Shown here: positions 52,903 to 62,360 of the stretch, in pieces
Layout: each line of letters starts with the position of its first letter
How positions within the stretch are numbered: the stretch's first letter is position 1
Source: an uncultured Saprospiraceae bacterium
GTDB lineage: Bacteria > Bacteroidota > Bacteroidia > Chitinophagales > Saprospiraceae
Assembly (NCBI GenBank): GCA_938015805.1
Contig: CALLXF010000086.1
Span: forward strand, 1-64,000
Reading direction: 5' to 3'
DNA: 64,000 bases
Position numbers and translations under genes: made by a program
Notes under the pieces: generated by a model
The model's input: the letters and a program-made list of their open reading frames with translations, nothing else
Told to the model about the DNA's origin: nothing
Databases searched by the model: none

Positions 52903-54485
52903 TAGTCAAATTTATTAGCTCCAGAAAAAATCCTGGACCATCTGATTCCATTAAAGATACTGCCATCTTTAGTCGAAAACCAAATGAATAATGGTTTCCC
53001 TACGATATGGTCGTGAGGTACAAATCCCCAAGCCCTAGAATCTTCAGAATTATGTCTATTATCACCCATGGCCCAATAGTAATCTTGTTTAAAAGTATAA
53101 CTGTTAGCAGCCTTTCCATTTATAAAAAACTGTCCACCTTTAACCTCATAATCATTGCCCTCGTAATCGTCTATAATCTTTACATAGAGAGCTATATTTT
53201 GAGGTGTCAGTTGTACTGTCTCTCCAGCTTTAGGAATCCAGATCGGTCCGTAATTGTTAATAGACCATTTAGGCGAATTATACTTATCGTGAGGAAAAAG
53301 AGTAGGATCGGATTGGTAAGGCTGATGTTCTATAGAGATATTAGGGTAAGCTAGCTTTACCGCCTGGAATTGCTTGTCAGTAAGATATAAGCCATAAGAC
53401 CCGCCGATGTCATCTCCTACGATTCCGAGTTCTTCTAGTTTTTTCTTACTCAGAGCATTCATATCAGATACTTTGTAGAGAAACTGCATTTCCTTTGGAT
53501 TCTCTGCTTTCTTACCGTTTATATAAACTTGTCTGTTTCTAATATGTAGCGTATCTCCGGCCTTAGCGATGCATCTTTTTATGTAATGATCTTTTTTATC
53601 CGTCGGGCGGGTAATAAAATCTTTCCTTCTCATTTGCTGAGCCAGCTGAGCATCTCTAGATGCATATGAAGGGTTTCTATTTACCTGAGCTACGGAGTAA
53701 GGTCTACTTGCTGTTACATATACACTATCACCTACAGGCCAGTTAAAAACGATAGGATCGTTATTATCAATAGACTCTAAAGCTGGAAATCTGTAATACG
53801 GTAAAGATGGTTTTTCCCAGTATGACTCTCCACCAACGATAGGAACTCTGTTATGTAATAAAGGGAGCATTGCAACTGTCTGCGGCGTACGTATACCATA
53901 GTGAGCCTTAGACACAAAAAGGAAGTCTCCTACTAATAATGATCCTTCCATAGAAGGTGTGGGAATAACATATGCTTCTATTAAAAACATACGTATAAAA
54001 GCCGCGGCAAAAACAGCAAAAACGATTGACTCTATCCATTCTCTTCCCCAGGATTTAGAGTACTTATTTCCTCTATTTAGTTTTAGAACTTCTGCTTTAT
54101 TACCAGCAGCGATAGCCTCTTTTATCCTATTATTATATTCGGCCTCTTCTTTTAAGATAGGACCATTATACTTGCTGTCGCTAAAAGCAAGTGGGAAAAA
54201 GCTCAACGGAGTTAATGCCACTGCGAGTGCAGAGCTACCAAAACCAAATTTCCCAAAACTTCTAACCATATCTACACAAAGGCCAGCATAGATGAAAAAA
54301 TTAACCACAGGAATAAGCATTAAGGCAGCCCACCAACTAGGACGTCCTACTATTTTACACCACTCGATAAAGTTTAATCCAGGGACCAGTCCTTTCCATC
54401 CATCTACTCCAGCTTTAGGGAATAGAAAGAATAATGAAACAGACATTAAAATATAAGAAACTACAAAAATGGTTAAAACGGTCAT
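52902..54485 (-). CDS. lepB: Signal peptidase I with DUF5684-like N-terminal membrane domain
   Basis: LepB cleaves Sec signal peptides at the outer face of the inner membrane. Catalytic Ser178 is in PTPSMEGSLLVGD and Lys303 in DHYIKRCIAKAGDTL. The C-terminal YYWAMGDNRHNSEDSRAWGFVP box is also present. The 527 aa are longer than the usual 300: a DUF5684-like N-terminal domain of three to four helices (about 1-110) precedes the anchor helix. A large insertion (about 205-300) separates Ser and Lys. It starts the operon with the DUF1684 lipoprotein and BtuF-like genes. A near-consensus box (TATCTTTA) lies about 20 bases upstream. Confidence 0.96.
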   Translation of the reverse strand: MTVLTIFVVSYILMSVSLFFLFPKAGVDGWKGLVPGLNFIEWCKIVGRPSWWAALMLIPVVNFFIYAGLCVDMVRSFGKFGFGSSALAVALTPLSFFPLAFSDSKYNGPILKEEAEYNNRIKEAIAAGNKAEVLKLNRGNKYSKSWGREWIESIVFAVFAAAFIRMFLIEAYVIPTPSMEGSLLVGDFLFVSKAHYGIRTPQTVAMLPLLHNRVPIVGGESYWEKPSLPYYRFPALESIDNNDPIVFNWPVGDSVYVTASRPYSVAQVNRNPSYASRDAQLAQQMRRKDFITRPTDKKDHYIKRCIAKAGDTLHIRNRQVYINGKKAENPKEMQFLYKVSDMNALSKKKLEELGIVGDDIGGSYGLYLTDKQFQAVKLAYPNISIEHQPYQSDPTLFPHDKYNSPKWSINNYGPIWIPKAGETVQLTPQNIALYVKIIDDYEGNDYEVKGGQFFINGKAANSYTFKQDYYWAMGDNRHNSEDSRAWGFVPHDHIVGKPLFIWFSTKDGSIFNGIRWSRIFSGANKFD

Positions 54486-54565
54486 CTATAAATTATTGTA
54501 TTGTAAAGATAATAAAGCTCTTAATGGTATAAACGATTATTCTACAAGGAAGAATAATTTCTCGA

Positions 54566-55363
54566 TTAATGACTTTTAGGTATTATGGTATAATAGGCAC
54601 AACTAGTCAAAAAATTTCTAAAAAACGGAATAGCAGATATCAAGCTCCATTGTTCTCGGACTTTAAGTCCAAATTTATGCTGATATATCGGATTTATTAA
54701 AAAATGTTTTTTTCTAACGATCTTATAATCATGTTTCTTTGCTAATCGTTCGAAATCACCAATACTGAGACCTGTCTCTTTGAGTTCTAATAACTCAGTT
54801 ATCGTGTGTTCTTTTTGATCTGTACTCTTTAATATTACCTTATAAATAGCTTTAGGAAAAAGATGTATAAATGGTAATTTACTAAGCTTATGGCTGGTAA
54901 TCTGCTGATGACCTCCGTAAGGCATTTGCCATGGCGGAAACCCAAAAAATATCATTCCGCCGGGAGCAAGAAAATGTTTTAAGTGAATAAGGAATTTATC
55001 TTTTTGAGGAAGATGCTCAATGACATCCTTAAGGATAATAATGTCAAATTTATAACTTAGGTCTTTATCCGTATCAATATCAAAAATATTCTTGACCAAA
55101 AAATCAATCTTTCCAGTCTTAGGTAATTTTTCAAAGAAAGCCTTTGCGTGCTTTATACGACTAGGTGATAACTCTATACCTTTACAGTGCATACCTCTTT
55201 CGTAAAAGGCTTTTAGAACTCCAGCTTCGCCACAACCGATTTCTAAAATTTTAGATTCAGGATCTAGCTTTTTATCTTTTTCTATAAAAGGGATCAGGTA
55301 CTCTTTAGAGGTACGGTACTGATAATCAAAATATCGTGCTTTGTCTTTATGGAACTCAAACAT
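54566..55363 (-). CDS. Class I SAM-dependent methyltransferase
   Basis: A methyltransferase of 265 aa. Motif I is ILEIGCGEAGVLKAFYERG (about 39-57), then GIELSPSRIKHAKAFFEKL and FDIIILKDVIEHLPQKDKFLIHLKHFLAPGGMIFFGFPPW, the Methyltransf_11/23 pattern. The substrate is unknown. It overlaps the dapB start by eight bases on the same strand. It is not clear what links it to lysine/peptidoglycan synthesis. Confidence 0.88.
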   Translation of the reverse strand: MFEFHKDKARYFDYQYRTSKEYLIPFIEKDKKLDPESKILEIGCGEAGVLKAFYERGMHCKGIELSPSRIKHAKAFFEKLPKTGKIDFLVKNIFDIDTDKDLSYKFDIIILKDVIEHLPQKDKFLIHLKHFLAPGGMIFFGFPPWQMPYGGHQQITSHKLSKLPFIHLFPKAIYKVILKSTDQKEHTITELLELKETGLSIGDFERLAKKHDYKIVRKKHFLINPIYQHKFGLKVREQWSLISAIPFFRNFLTSCAYYTIIPKSH

Positions 55364-56069
55364 TTAGGACATCTTTCATTGTAAAAATTCCTTTTTTTGA
55401 AAAGATAAATTCAGCCGCTAGCACTGCACCTAAAGCAAATCCTTTTCTATTTTTAGCAGTGTGCTTTACTTCAATAATATCTTGGTCCGAATCATATTTA
55501 ATGTGGTGCGTTCCAGGGACATCAGGTGCTCTGACAGCTTTTATAGGTAACGCGTTTTCTTCTGGAATTAAGCTCCATTTTGTAAACCTATGATCAGATT
55601 GTTTTATGATCTGTGTAGCGAGAGAAATGGCTGTTCCGCTAGGAGCATCTTTCTTCTCTAAATGGTGGATTTCTTCTAAGTCAATCTGATAATCCGTGTG
55701 GCTAGAAAGGAGCTGGGCAAGTTTTTCATTGATGGCAAATAACACATTGACACCTAAGCTAAAATTAGAGGCATATAAAAAAGCAGTATCATTTTGAAGA
55801 ACACATTTTTCGATTTGCTCTAATTTATCTAACCAGCCAGTAGAACCACATATAACAGGAACTTTGTTTTCTAGGCATAATTTAATATTGGCGAAAGCCG
55901 ACTCAGGTCCGGAAAACTCAATGGCAACATCTATGTTCTTTAGATTTTCTGCGGTAAGCTTAGAGGTGTTTGATGAATTTATTTTAAGGAGTATCTGATG
56001 CTGCTTAGTCAAGAGAATTTTCTCTATCTCTTTGCCCATTTTTCCATATCCGATTATTGCAATATTCAT
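55356..56069 (-). CDS. dapB: 4-hydroxy-tetrahydrodipicolinate reductase
   Basis: DapB reduces 4-hydroxy-tetrahydrodipicolinate with NAD(P)H in lysine and meso-diaminopimelate synthesis. The 237 aa (compact for the family) show the Rossmann start MNIAIIGYGKMGKEIEKIL, the DVAIEFSGPE segment and CGSTGWLD. The catalytic ASNFSLGVNVLFAIN follows, with the DAP-binding LEEIHHLEKKDAPSGTA and KHTAKNRKGFALGAVLAAEF. It is upstream of and overlaps the methyltransferase gene. A TTGGC palindrome is at 55888. Confidence 0.96.
   Translation of the reverse strand: MNIAIIGYGKMGKEIEKILLTKQHQILLKINSSNTSKLTAENLKNIDVAIEFSGPESAFANIKLCLENKVPVICGSTGWLDKLEQIEKCVLQNDTAFLYASNFSLGVNVLFAINEKLAQLLSSHTDYQIDLEEIHHLEKKDAPSGTAISLATQIIKQSDHRFTKWSLIPEENALPIKAVRAPDVPGTHHIKYDSDQDIIEVKHTAKNRKGFALGAVLAAEFIFSKKGIFTMKDVLNV
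55888..55901 (+). repeat. TTGGC-GAAA-GCCGA palindrome
   Basis: Stem closing with one T-G pair and a GAAA loop. In dapB (minus strand) it is TCG GCT TTC GCC AA (SAFAN). Confidence 0.6.
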
Positions 56070-56415
56070 CTCCGCGTACTGTATATATTATATCCTAGAT
56101 TAATGTGTAAAATTAAGATTAACATAATGGATAACTAATTTATGGTACCAGTTTTTATGGAAGAGGGCCGATTACTGTTTGGTTACTAATTCTTCTCTTG
56201 CCGCGATCATTTATTTGTTGTGTAGATGGGGATATAAATAGGGATAAATTCATGATAATAAAGATTAACCGATAAATGATTGATTTTCAATGTTTTCCTT
56301 TGTTCTATATGTATTTAAAGATGGTCTAAAATAAAAACACGACTAAAGGCATGGGAATAAATATTGTCTAGGTCATTAATTTGGCTATTTTTGCCTAATA
56401 ACCCGTGAACTTAGA
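56070..56415. other. Divergent gap dapB / accD, 346 bp
   Basis: This gap holds the accD promoter (56364-56393). The dapB side (56070-56150) is AT-rich with no recognised box. I see no small gene of convincing quality; the longest short ORF from 56142 codes for only 15 residues. Confidence 0.5.
56364..56393 (+). promoter_or_regulatory. Promoter for accD
   Basis: TTG (56364-56366), 19 bases, TATTTTTG (56386-56393), a full match to both boxes. The accD ATG is 22 bases downstream. Confidence 0.8.
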
Positions 56416-57291
56416 ATGTCCGAAACTATAAATACAGAATCATCTATGGGCTGGTTTAAGCGACTAAAAGATGGAATCCAGACAGCTACTAAGTTTAAAA
56501 AGGAAGCTCCTGATGGACTCTGGCATCAATGTAAAGAATGTCAAGAAGCCAATACTTATAAGGAGTTATCAGAAAACTTTTTTATCTGTCCTAAGTGTGA
56601 TTACCATGTAAGAATAGGGTCTTACGACTATTTTGATATCATTTTCGATGGAAGATATAAGGAAATACATAAAGAATATGTAGCTAAGGATTTTTTAAAA
56701 TTTAAAGATCTTAAACCTTATTCTACCAGACTAAAAAAGGCTAAAGAGAAAACAGATCTTACTGATGCTATTACGGTGGCAGTAGGTAAAGTCAATAAAA
56801 AAAGTCTAGTCATTGCAGCTATGGATTTTAGCTTTATTGGTGGATCTATGGGAAGTGTGGTAGGAGAAAAAATATCTAAAGCCATCGATCATGCTCTTGA
56901 AAACATGATTCCTTTAATGATCATCTCTAAATCTGGAGGTGCTAGAATGATGGAATCTGCTTTTTCACTAATGCAAATGGCTAAAACATCTGCTAAACTA
57001 TCTATGCTTTCTAAAGCAGGTGTGCCTTATTTTTCTTTTTTAACTGATCCTACGACTGGAGGTGTTACAGCATCTTATGCTATGTTAGGCGATATTAATT
57101 TTGCCGAACCAAAAGCATTGATTGGTTTTGCAGGACCTCGAGTGATTAAGGAAACGATAAAGCGAGATTTGCCAGATGGATTCCAACGATCGGAGTTTCT
57201 GCTTGATCACGGATTTTTAGATTTTATAGTAGACCGTCGTAACCTGAGAGAAAGGGTAGACGAGATGCTCGCCATCTTTAAAAAAGATTAA
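56416..57291 (+). CDS. accD: Acetyl-CoA carboxylase carboxyltransferase subunit beta
   Basis: AccD is the beta half of the carboxyltransferase that makes malonyl-CoA for fatty acid synthesis. The 291 aa show the N-terminal four-Cys zinc ribbon (CKECQEANTY...FFICPKCDYH) at about 35-57. The crotonase-like core has DFSFIGGSMGSVVGEKISKAIDHAL, MIISKSGGARMMES and LTDPTTGGVTASYAMLGD. The start is ATG with a good promoter directly upstream. The stop shares TTAA with the stop of the convergent bshC gene. Confidence 0.98.
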   Translation: MSETINTESSMGWFKRLKDGIQTATKFKKEAPDGLWHQCKECQEANTYKELSENFFICPKCDYHVRIGSYDYFDIIFDGRYKEIHKEYVAKDFLKFKDLKPYSTRLKKAKEKTDLTDAITVAVGKVNKKSLVIAAMDFSFIGGSMGSVVGEKISKAIDHALENMIPLMIISKSGGARMMESAFSLMQMAKTSAKLSMLSKAGVPYFSFLTDPTTGGVTASYAMLGDINFAEPKALIGFAGPRVIKETIKRDLPDGFQRSEFLLDHGFLDFIVDRRNLRERVDEMLAIFKKD

Positions 57292-58885
57292 TCGATAACA
57301 AATAGCGTGAATTCCTTAGCAAGAGGATTTAACTCGGATAGCATGCTGTCTAATAAATCCGGACCTTCTTTGCTATAAAATTCTAGAAAATTAGTTTTTC
57401 TTTCCTGAAGACTATTGTCAGGAAATAATACAGCATGAACCTTACGTAATCGATTTATTTTAACCTCATGTTGCTGTTTTAGAGCCCTTGTAAGTTTTGA
57501 TTCTAGCGTATCTAGACCTTTCTCCGCTTTTTGTAGTTCTGATAGTGTCGATTTTTCTAATGTTGGATCGAGTTGTTTAATTTCTAGACTTAGAGATGTG
57601 TATATGTCTTTTAGTTTTTGCTTAGTTGTAGCGAAGTCTAAATTAGTTTTGTCATCGGTAACTAGTGATACGAGTGATTTTTCCAAGACATGTATATCTT
57701 CAGACCATTGGTCTGTTGCTAGACCTAGATCATTCCATTGGTTCATTTTTTTGCGGTCGATAATAGCTGCAGAATTTCTACGTATCAAAATCGGGAAAGA
57801 AATCTGAGCTTCAGTAAACTGAGTTTTACGTTCGAGCCAATAGGCTATTTCACCACCACCTCCTATGTAAGCAAGGTTGGGTAAAATTCGTTCTTGGTAA
57901 AGGGGCCTAAGGACCACATTAGGACTATAGTTCTCTGGGTGAGTATTTATATCGGCTAGAATTTCCTCTTTAGTAAATGTTACATCTGTATCTAAAACAT
58001 GAAATCCGTCATTACCTTTAGCTACTATTCTATTGCGTTTTCCCGGAGTAAGGTAAAATAAATTTATCTCTCTAGGAGAAGCTTGTGCTTTAAAGTCCAA
58101 GTCTTTTAATTTGGCTATCTGATCATTAACTAAAGAAGCACTAAAGTTTTCTAAAATTTCTTTTTTGATAATGTCTTTAAAGGCATCTTTAAGAATAGGA
58201 TCATCCATATTTAGCTGGATTAATCCATACTTGCCCATGAGGAAATCATTTAATTGGATTACAAAATGACCATAATTGTGAGAATTGATTACGGCATTCC
58301 TCATAAAAGCTAATAAATCAGAGAGATAAGGAGAATTACCGATAATTTCCTCTATCTCATCTAATACGGTACTTATTCCATCTAATGTCATGCGTCCAGT
58401 AGAACCTGATTCTTTGCTTTTCCATACGACGCTTTTATTATAAAGAGTAAGATGATTTATTTCTTCAAAATCGTGATCCTCAGAACCGTGCACAAATACT
58501 GGAACAAAATGATATTCTGGATAAGATTTGCTAAGTAAGTCTGCCAGGTGTACAGTTGATAATGATTTTAGAATATAGTACAGTGGTCCGGTTAATAAGG
58601 ATGGCTGATGAGCGGTACAGATGGTGTAACAATTATCCTTAGCCAGTAGAGTTATATTTTGTTTTATAACCTCGTACGATGTATCATCATAGTGTTTTTT
58701 AAGATGATCAGTAATAAGAGATCTGTTAATGGGATACTTTTTTCTTTCCTCTATCATTTTGGGAAAAGAAGCTAGCTCTGCTTTGAAATTTATAAGAGAT
58801 TGGAATATCTCAGGACGGAGGTGATATTCTTTATCTCTTTTAGAGAACTGACTTATATTTTCAAAACCTATTTTGATAACTTCCA
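57288..58885 (-). CDS. bshC: Putative cysteine ligase BshC (bacillithiol biosynthesis)
   Basis: BshC is thought to attach cysteine to glucosaminyl-malate, the last step of bacillithiol synthesis. The gene codes for about 530 aa. The track starts at TTG 58901 (MQTTSMEVIK), but the ATG five codons downstream (MEVIKIGFENISQFSKRDKEY) fits the family better and avoids overlap with the permease start. Conserved blocks include ICTAHQPSLLTGPLYYILKSLSTVHLA, VPVFVHGSEDHDFEEINHL, VVLRPLYQERILPNLAYIGGGGEIAYWLE and a C-terminal coiled coil (about 400-480). bshA and bshB are not in the window. Confidence 0.94.
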
Positions 58886-58900
58886 TAGAAGTGGTTTGCA

Positions 58901-59989
58901 ATGTCTATTTTTATAAATGGATTCAAAGATATGTCTCGATTTTTAATTACTAGGTTATTTCATGGTATAATGACGCTCGTTATTGTCGTGGTATTGATAA
59001 GTGCTTTAATCTATATTGCACCTGTAGATCCTGCAAGACTTACATTCGGTCAACGATCAGATGTATCAGCTGTAGAATTAAAAACAAAGCAGCTGGGTTT
59101 AGATCAGCCTTTATATAAACAGATGCTTTATTACCTCAGAGATGTATCTCCAGTAGCAGTAATTCCATCAGAAAGCTTAGGTAGTAAGCCATATCGTGGA
59201 TTTGCTATTTTCACAGTTTCAGGTGAAAAGGTGCTTGCTTTAAAGCTTCCTTATTTAAGAGACTCCTTCCAAACAGGTAGGTCTGTAAGTGATTTGTTAG
59301 CTCAAGCGATTCCTAAAACCATTTTACTCGCATTATCCGCGTTTGTGATTGCTATTGTATTAGGTATATTTCTGGGAGTATTTGCGGCATTAAAAAAGGA
59401 TACTTGGATCGATAATATTATTATCAGTTTATCGGTAATCGGGTATTCTGTTCCGAGTTATGTTAGTGCGATTATTTTAGCTTTAGTTTTTGGATACTGG
59501 CTAGAACATATCACTGGTTTAAACATACAGGGTAGTTTAGTGGAGTTAAACGATTATGGAGATGAAGTTATCGTGTGGAAAAACTTAATCTTACCTGCAA
59601 TTGCATTGGGTATTAGACCACTGGCTGTAATAGCACAGCTGACTCGTAGTGCTTTTTTGGATATTATGAGTCAGGATTTTATAAGGACTGCTCAGGCCAA
59701 AGGACTTAGATATATCGATGTCATAAAAAAACATGCTTTTAGAAATTCTCTGAATCCTGTGGTCACGGCAGTAAGTGGATGGTTAGCCTCATTACTTGCA
59801 GGAGCTTTTTTTGTAGAAAACGTATTTAATTTTAAAGGTCTAGGTCAGCTTACAGTTACGGCATTACTAAACTATGATATACCTGTAATTCTTGCTTGTG
59901 TAATTTTTACTAGTGGTGTATTTATTTTTATAAATATTTTAGTAGACGTAATTTATAAGATACTCGATCCTAAAATTAAACTGGGATAG
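58901..59989 (+). CDS. ABC transporter permease, DppB/OppB type
   Basis: An inner-membrane permease of a peptide/nickel-type ABC importer, 362 aa (352 if translation starts at the ATG at 58931, MSRFLITRLFHGIMT, which looks the natural start of the first helix). Six hydrophobic helices are visible. The cytoplasmic EAA-like loop is RTAQAKGLRYIDVIKKHAFRNSLNPVVT (about 270-297). A periplasmic insert of about 80 residues follows helix 1. No DppC, ATPase or binding-protein gene lies next to it, so it is a solitary permease here. The substrate is not known. Confidence 0.9.
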   Translation: MSIFINGFKDMSRFLITRLFHGIMTLVIVVVLISALIYIAPVDPARLTFGQRSDVSAVELKTKQLGLDQPLYKQMLYYLRDVSPVAVIPSESLGSKPYRGFAIFTVSGEKVLALKLPYLRDSFQTGRSVSDLLAQAIPKTILLALSAFVIAIVLGIFLGVFAALKKDTWIDNIIISLSVIGYSVPSYVSAIILALVFGYWLEHITGLNIQGSLVELNDYGDEVIVWKNLILPAIALGIRPLAVIAQLTRSAFLDIMSQDFIRTAQAKGLRYIDVIKKHAFRNSLNPVVTAVSGWLASLLAGAFFVENVFNFKGLGQLTVTALLNYDIPVILACVIFTSGVFIFINILVDVIYKILDPKIKLG

Positions 59990-60011
59990 CAGATCTGAGA
60001 GGGGTATAAAA

Positions 60012-60042
60012 AAAAGAGATGCTTTTGCAAGACATCTCTTTT
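60012..60042 (-). terminator. Intrinsic terminator, convergent permease / barrel genes
   Basis: AAAAGAGATG pairs perfectly with CATCTCTTTT (10 bp). On the minus strand it is followed by eight T, on the plus strand by few. It mainly serves the barrel gene (stop at 60065), possibly both. Confidence 0.88.
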
Positions 60043-60064
60043 AGAAAAAAACTTTACTATATTC

Positions 60065-60703
60065 TTAAAATCCTATACCTAGTCCTAAGCTTAACGCACT
60101 GATATCTGATTTAAATTTTGTTTGATTGCTATCGTTATAAATATGGTCTCCTACTTTGCTAAAATTATCTTCATATTTTACATCGATTCTAACTGGACCT
60201 AGATCATAAGCGATCATAGCTTGGAATCCCATATTAGTATCTCTTCTTTTTTCATTATAAAAGTCAAAATTTTGTAATCCAGAATTAAAGTCTATGCTTT
60301 TGTGCAGAACTGGTCCTACACCTATTCTAAAATTATTTACTTTAATTCCTCCAATAATGTGTAAATCTAAATTATTGTTTTCTTCAGTAATATTAGGAGT
60401 AGGTACATTTTCATCTATGTACGATCTTACTAAGTATTTTGTGGAATAGTTAGTATACATTACTTCCCCTTGTACAAATAAAAACCCAAAGTCTTTGTTG
60501 GCATACATACCCACTGACTTTGCTGGAGTGTATTCCATAAAACTTATATCATGAGTGATTCTGTTATCCTCATTTATGATAAGAGCGGAAGTCTCATCAG
60601 CCATGATATGACCTGCTGATACTTTGATTCCTAATTTGTTCTGTGCCGATGTACTAAGTCCTGCTAAAAGAAAAGCAACAATTATTAAAATATTTTTATT
60701 CAT
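60065..60703 (-). CDS. Outer-membrane beta-barrel protein (PorT/OMP_b-brl_2-like)
   Basis: A 212-aa outer-membrane protein with signal peptide (ends LSTSAQ) and a predicted eight-stranded barrel, ending LSLGLGIGF. It resembles the 8085-8720 protein in length and motif: GIKVSAGHIMADETSALI versus GVKVGINSTQLVSDSINLI, and VRIDVKYEDNFSKVGDHIY versus IRIDINYEGNLSKFGNHI. The two are therefore likely paralogues. It stands alone with its own terminator; the 296-bp gap upstream shows no recognised promoter. Function unknown. Confidence 0.8.
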   Translation of the reverse strand: MNKNILIIVAFLLAGLSTSAQNKLGIKVSAGHIMADETSALIINEDNRITHDISFMEYTPAKSVGMYANKDFGFLFVQGEVMYTNYSTKYLVRSYIDENVPTPNITEENNNLDLHIIGGIKVNNFRIGVGPVLHKSIDFNSGLQNFDFYNEKRRDTNMGFQAMIAYDLGPVRIDVKYEDNFSKVGDHIYNDSNQTKFKSDISALSLGLGIGF

Positions 60704-60999
60704 TTTGATTGATGTTTATAGTATTATGACTCATTAGACGAGTAGAACCCTCTTAATATTATGTGAAATTTTATTTTTTTGTCTAACTGGTCTATCGCGA
60801 CTTTTGAAACAAATAATGGTATTTATAAACAATAACAAAATATAATATTAAAACGTTGGTGTAGAATTTTAAGATATCTCTATCTAGTACTAGAGGTCAA
60901 ATTAAAATTTTGTGTATTTTTATATTAAAAGTTTTAATTATTTGTTCACTACTTTACTTTTAGAGTTAGCATCTTTATGCTTCACTTAGTAATGGACCT

Positions 61000-62178
61000 A
61001 TGCAAGACCAAGGAAGATATAGCCGTAGAGGTGTCTCTCATTCTAAAAGCGAAGTGCACGCGGCAATAGAAAATCTAGATAAAGGATTATATCCTAAAGC
61101 ATTTTGTAAAATCTTACCGGATCGAGTGGGAGGGGATGATGATTTTGTTAATATCATGCATGCCGATACAGCTGGGACTAAAACCTCACTTGCTTATTTG
61201 TATTGGAAAGAAACGGGTGACTTATCTGTATGGAAGGGTATTGCCCAAGACTCTATTGTGATGAATGTAGATGATATGGCTTGTGTCGGAGCAGTGTCTA
61301 ATATTATTCTGTCTAGTACTATAGGAAGGAATAAAACTAAGATACCCGGATCTATTCTAAAAGAAATTATACAAGGGGCTCAATCTTTTGTAAAAGAAAT
61401 GGAAAGTCATGATGTGAGTATTTTTCCATCTGGAGGAGAAACTGCAGATGTCGGAGATATTGTTAGATCCATCGATGTAGGGTACACCACCTTTGCCAGA
61501 TTACATAAGGATAATCTTATTGTTAATAATATTTCTAATGGCGATGTAATTGTAGGACTTGCGAGTTATGGAAAGGCTACTTACGAGGATTCCTACAATG
61601 GGGGAATGGGAAGTAACGGATTGAGTTCTGCTCGTCATGATGTACTGCATAAATCGTACGCTCACAAATACCCTGAGTCTTTTGATCCCGATATTCCAGA
61701 AGATGTAGTGTACTCCGGGAGTAAAATGCTCACGGACACAGTAGAAATAGAAGGAGAAGAAATTACAATTGGCAAATTAATTTTATCTCCTACTCGTTCT
61801 TATCTTCCAGTACTAAAAAAGGTTTTAGATCAGGTAAAGAATAAGATTAACGGTATCATACATTGTACGGGAGGTGCACAGACTAAAGTTTTAAAGTTTA
61901 TAGAAAACAAAAAGGTTATTAAGAACAATCTGCTTCCTTTACCTCCACTTTTTAAATTGATTCAGGAAGAGTCTGGTACCGATTGGAGAGAAATGTATCA
62001 AGTTTTTAATATGGGCCACCGTCTGGAATTTTACACAGACCCTGATACTGCAAAAACCATTATAGATATCGCATCATCTTTTAATATCGACGCCCAAGTA
62101 ATTGGAAGGGTAGAAGACTCTAATAAAAATGAGGTACTCATAGATGGAGATTATGGAACGTTTTCTTTCGAGGAGTAG
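61000..62178 (+). CDS. purM: Phosphoribosylformylglycinamidine cyclo-ligase (PurM), Bacteroidota type
   Basis: PurM closes the imidazole ring to AIR in purine synthesis, using ATP. The 392-aa Bacteroidota form is recognised by YSRRGVSHSKSEVHAAIENLDKGLYPKAFCKILPD, MHADTAGTKTSLAYLYWKETGDLSVW, QDSIVMNVDDMACVGA and the C-terminal GIIHCTGGAQTKVLKF, the AIRS and AIRS_C domains. It is followed by the DUF697 gene after 182 bp. Other pur genes are not in the window. Confidence 0.9.
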   Translation: MQDQGRYSRRGVSHSKSEVHAAIENLDKGLYPKAFCKILPDRVGGDDDFVNIMHADTAGTKTSLAYLYWKETGDLSVWKGIAQDSIVMNVDDMACVGAVSNIILSSTIGRNKTKIPGSILKEIIQGAQSFVKEMESHDVSIFPSGGETADVGDIVRSIDVGYTTFARLHKDNLIVNNISNGDVIVGLASYGKATYEDSYNGGMGSNGLSSARHDVLHKSYAHKYPESFDPDIPEDVVYSGSKMLTDTVEIEGEEITIGKLILSPTRSYLPVLKKVLDQVKNKINGIIHCTGGAQTKVLKFIENKKVIKNNLLPLPPLFKLIQEESGTDWREMYQVFNMGHRLEFYTDPDTAKTIIDIASSFNIDAQVIGRVEDSNKNEVLIDGDYGTFSFEE

Positions 62179-62360
62179 CTAAGAATTACAACTTAATTTT
62201 GCTTGTTAGGATAAGGACTTTCGTCCAATGATTTATTGTGTGCAAGAGTAAAAAGCACACACCTTAAATATCGGTTTTGATAATTTAATTGCTTTAAGAA
62301 ACTTATTAGGGCATCAAAGATGTTTATCTCTCGTATTATTATTAGTGAGAAAAAAGAGTT

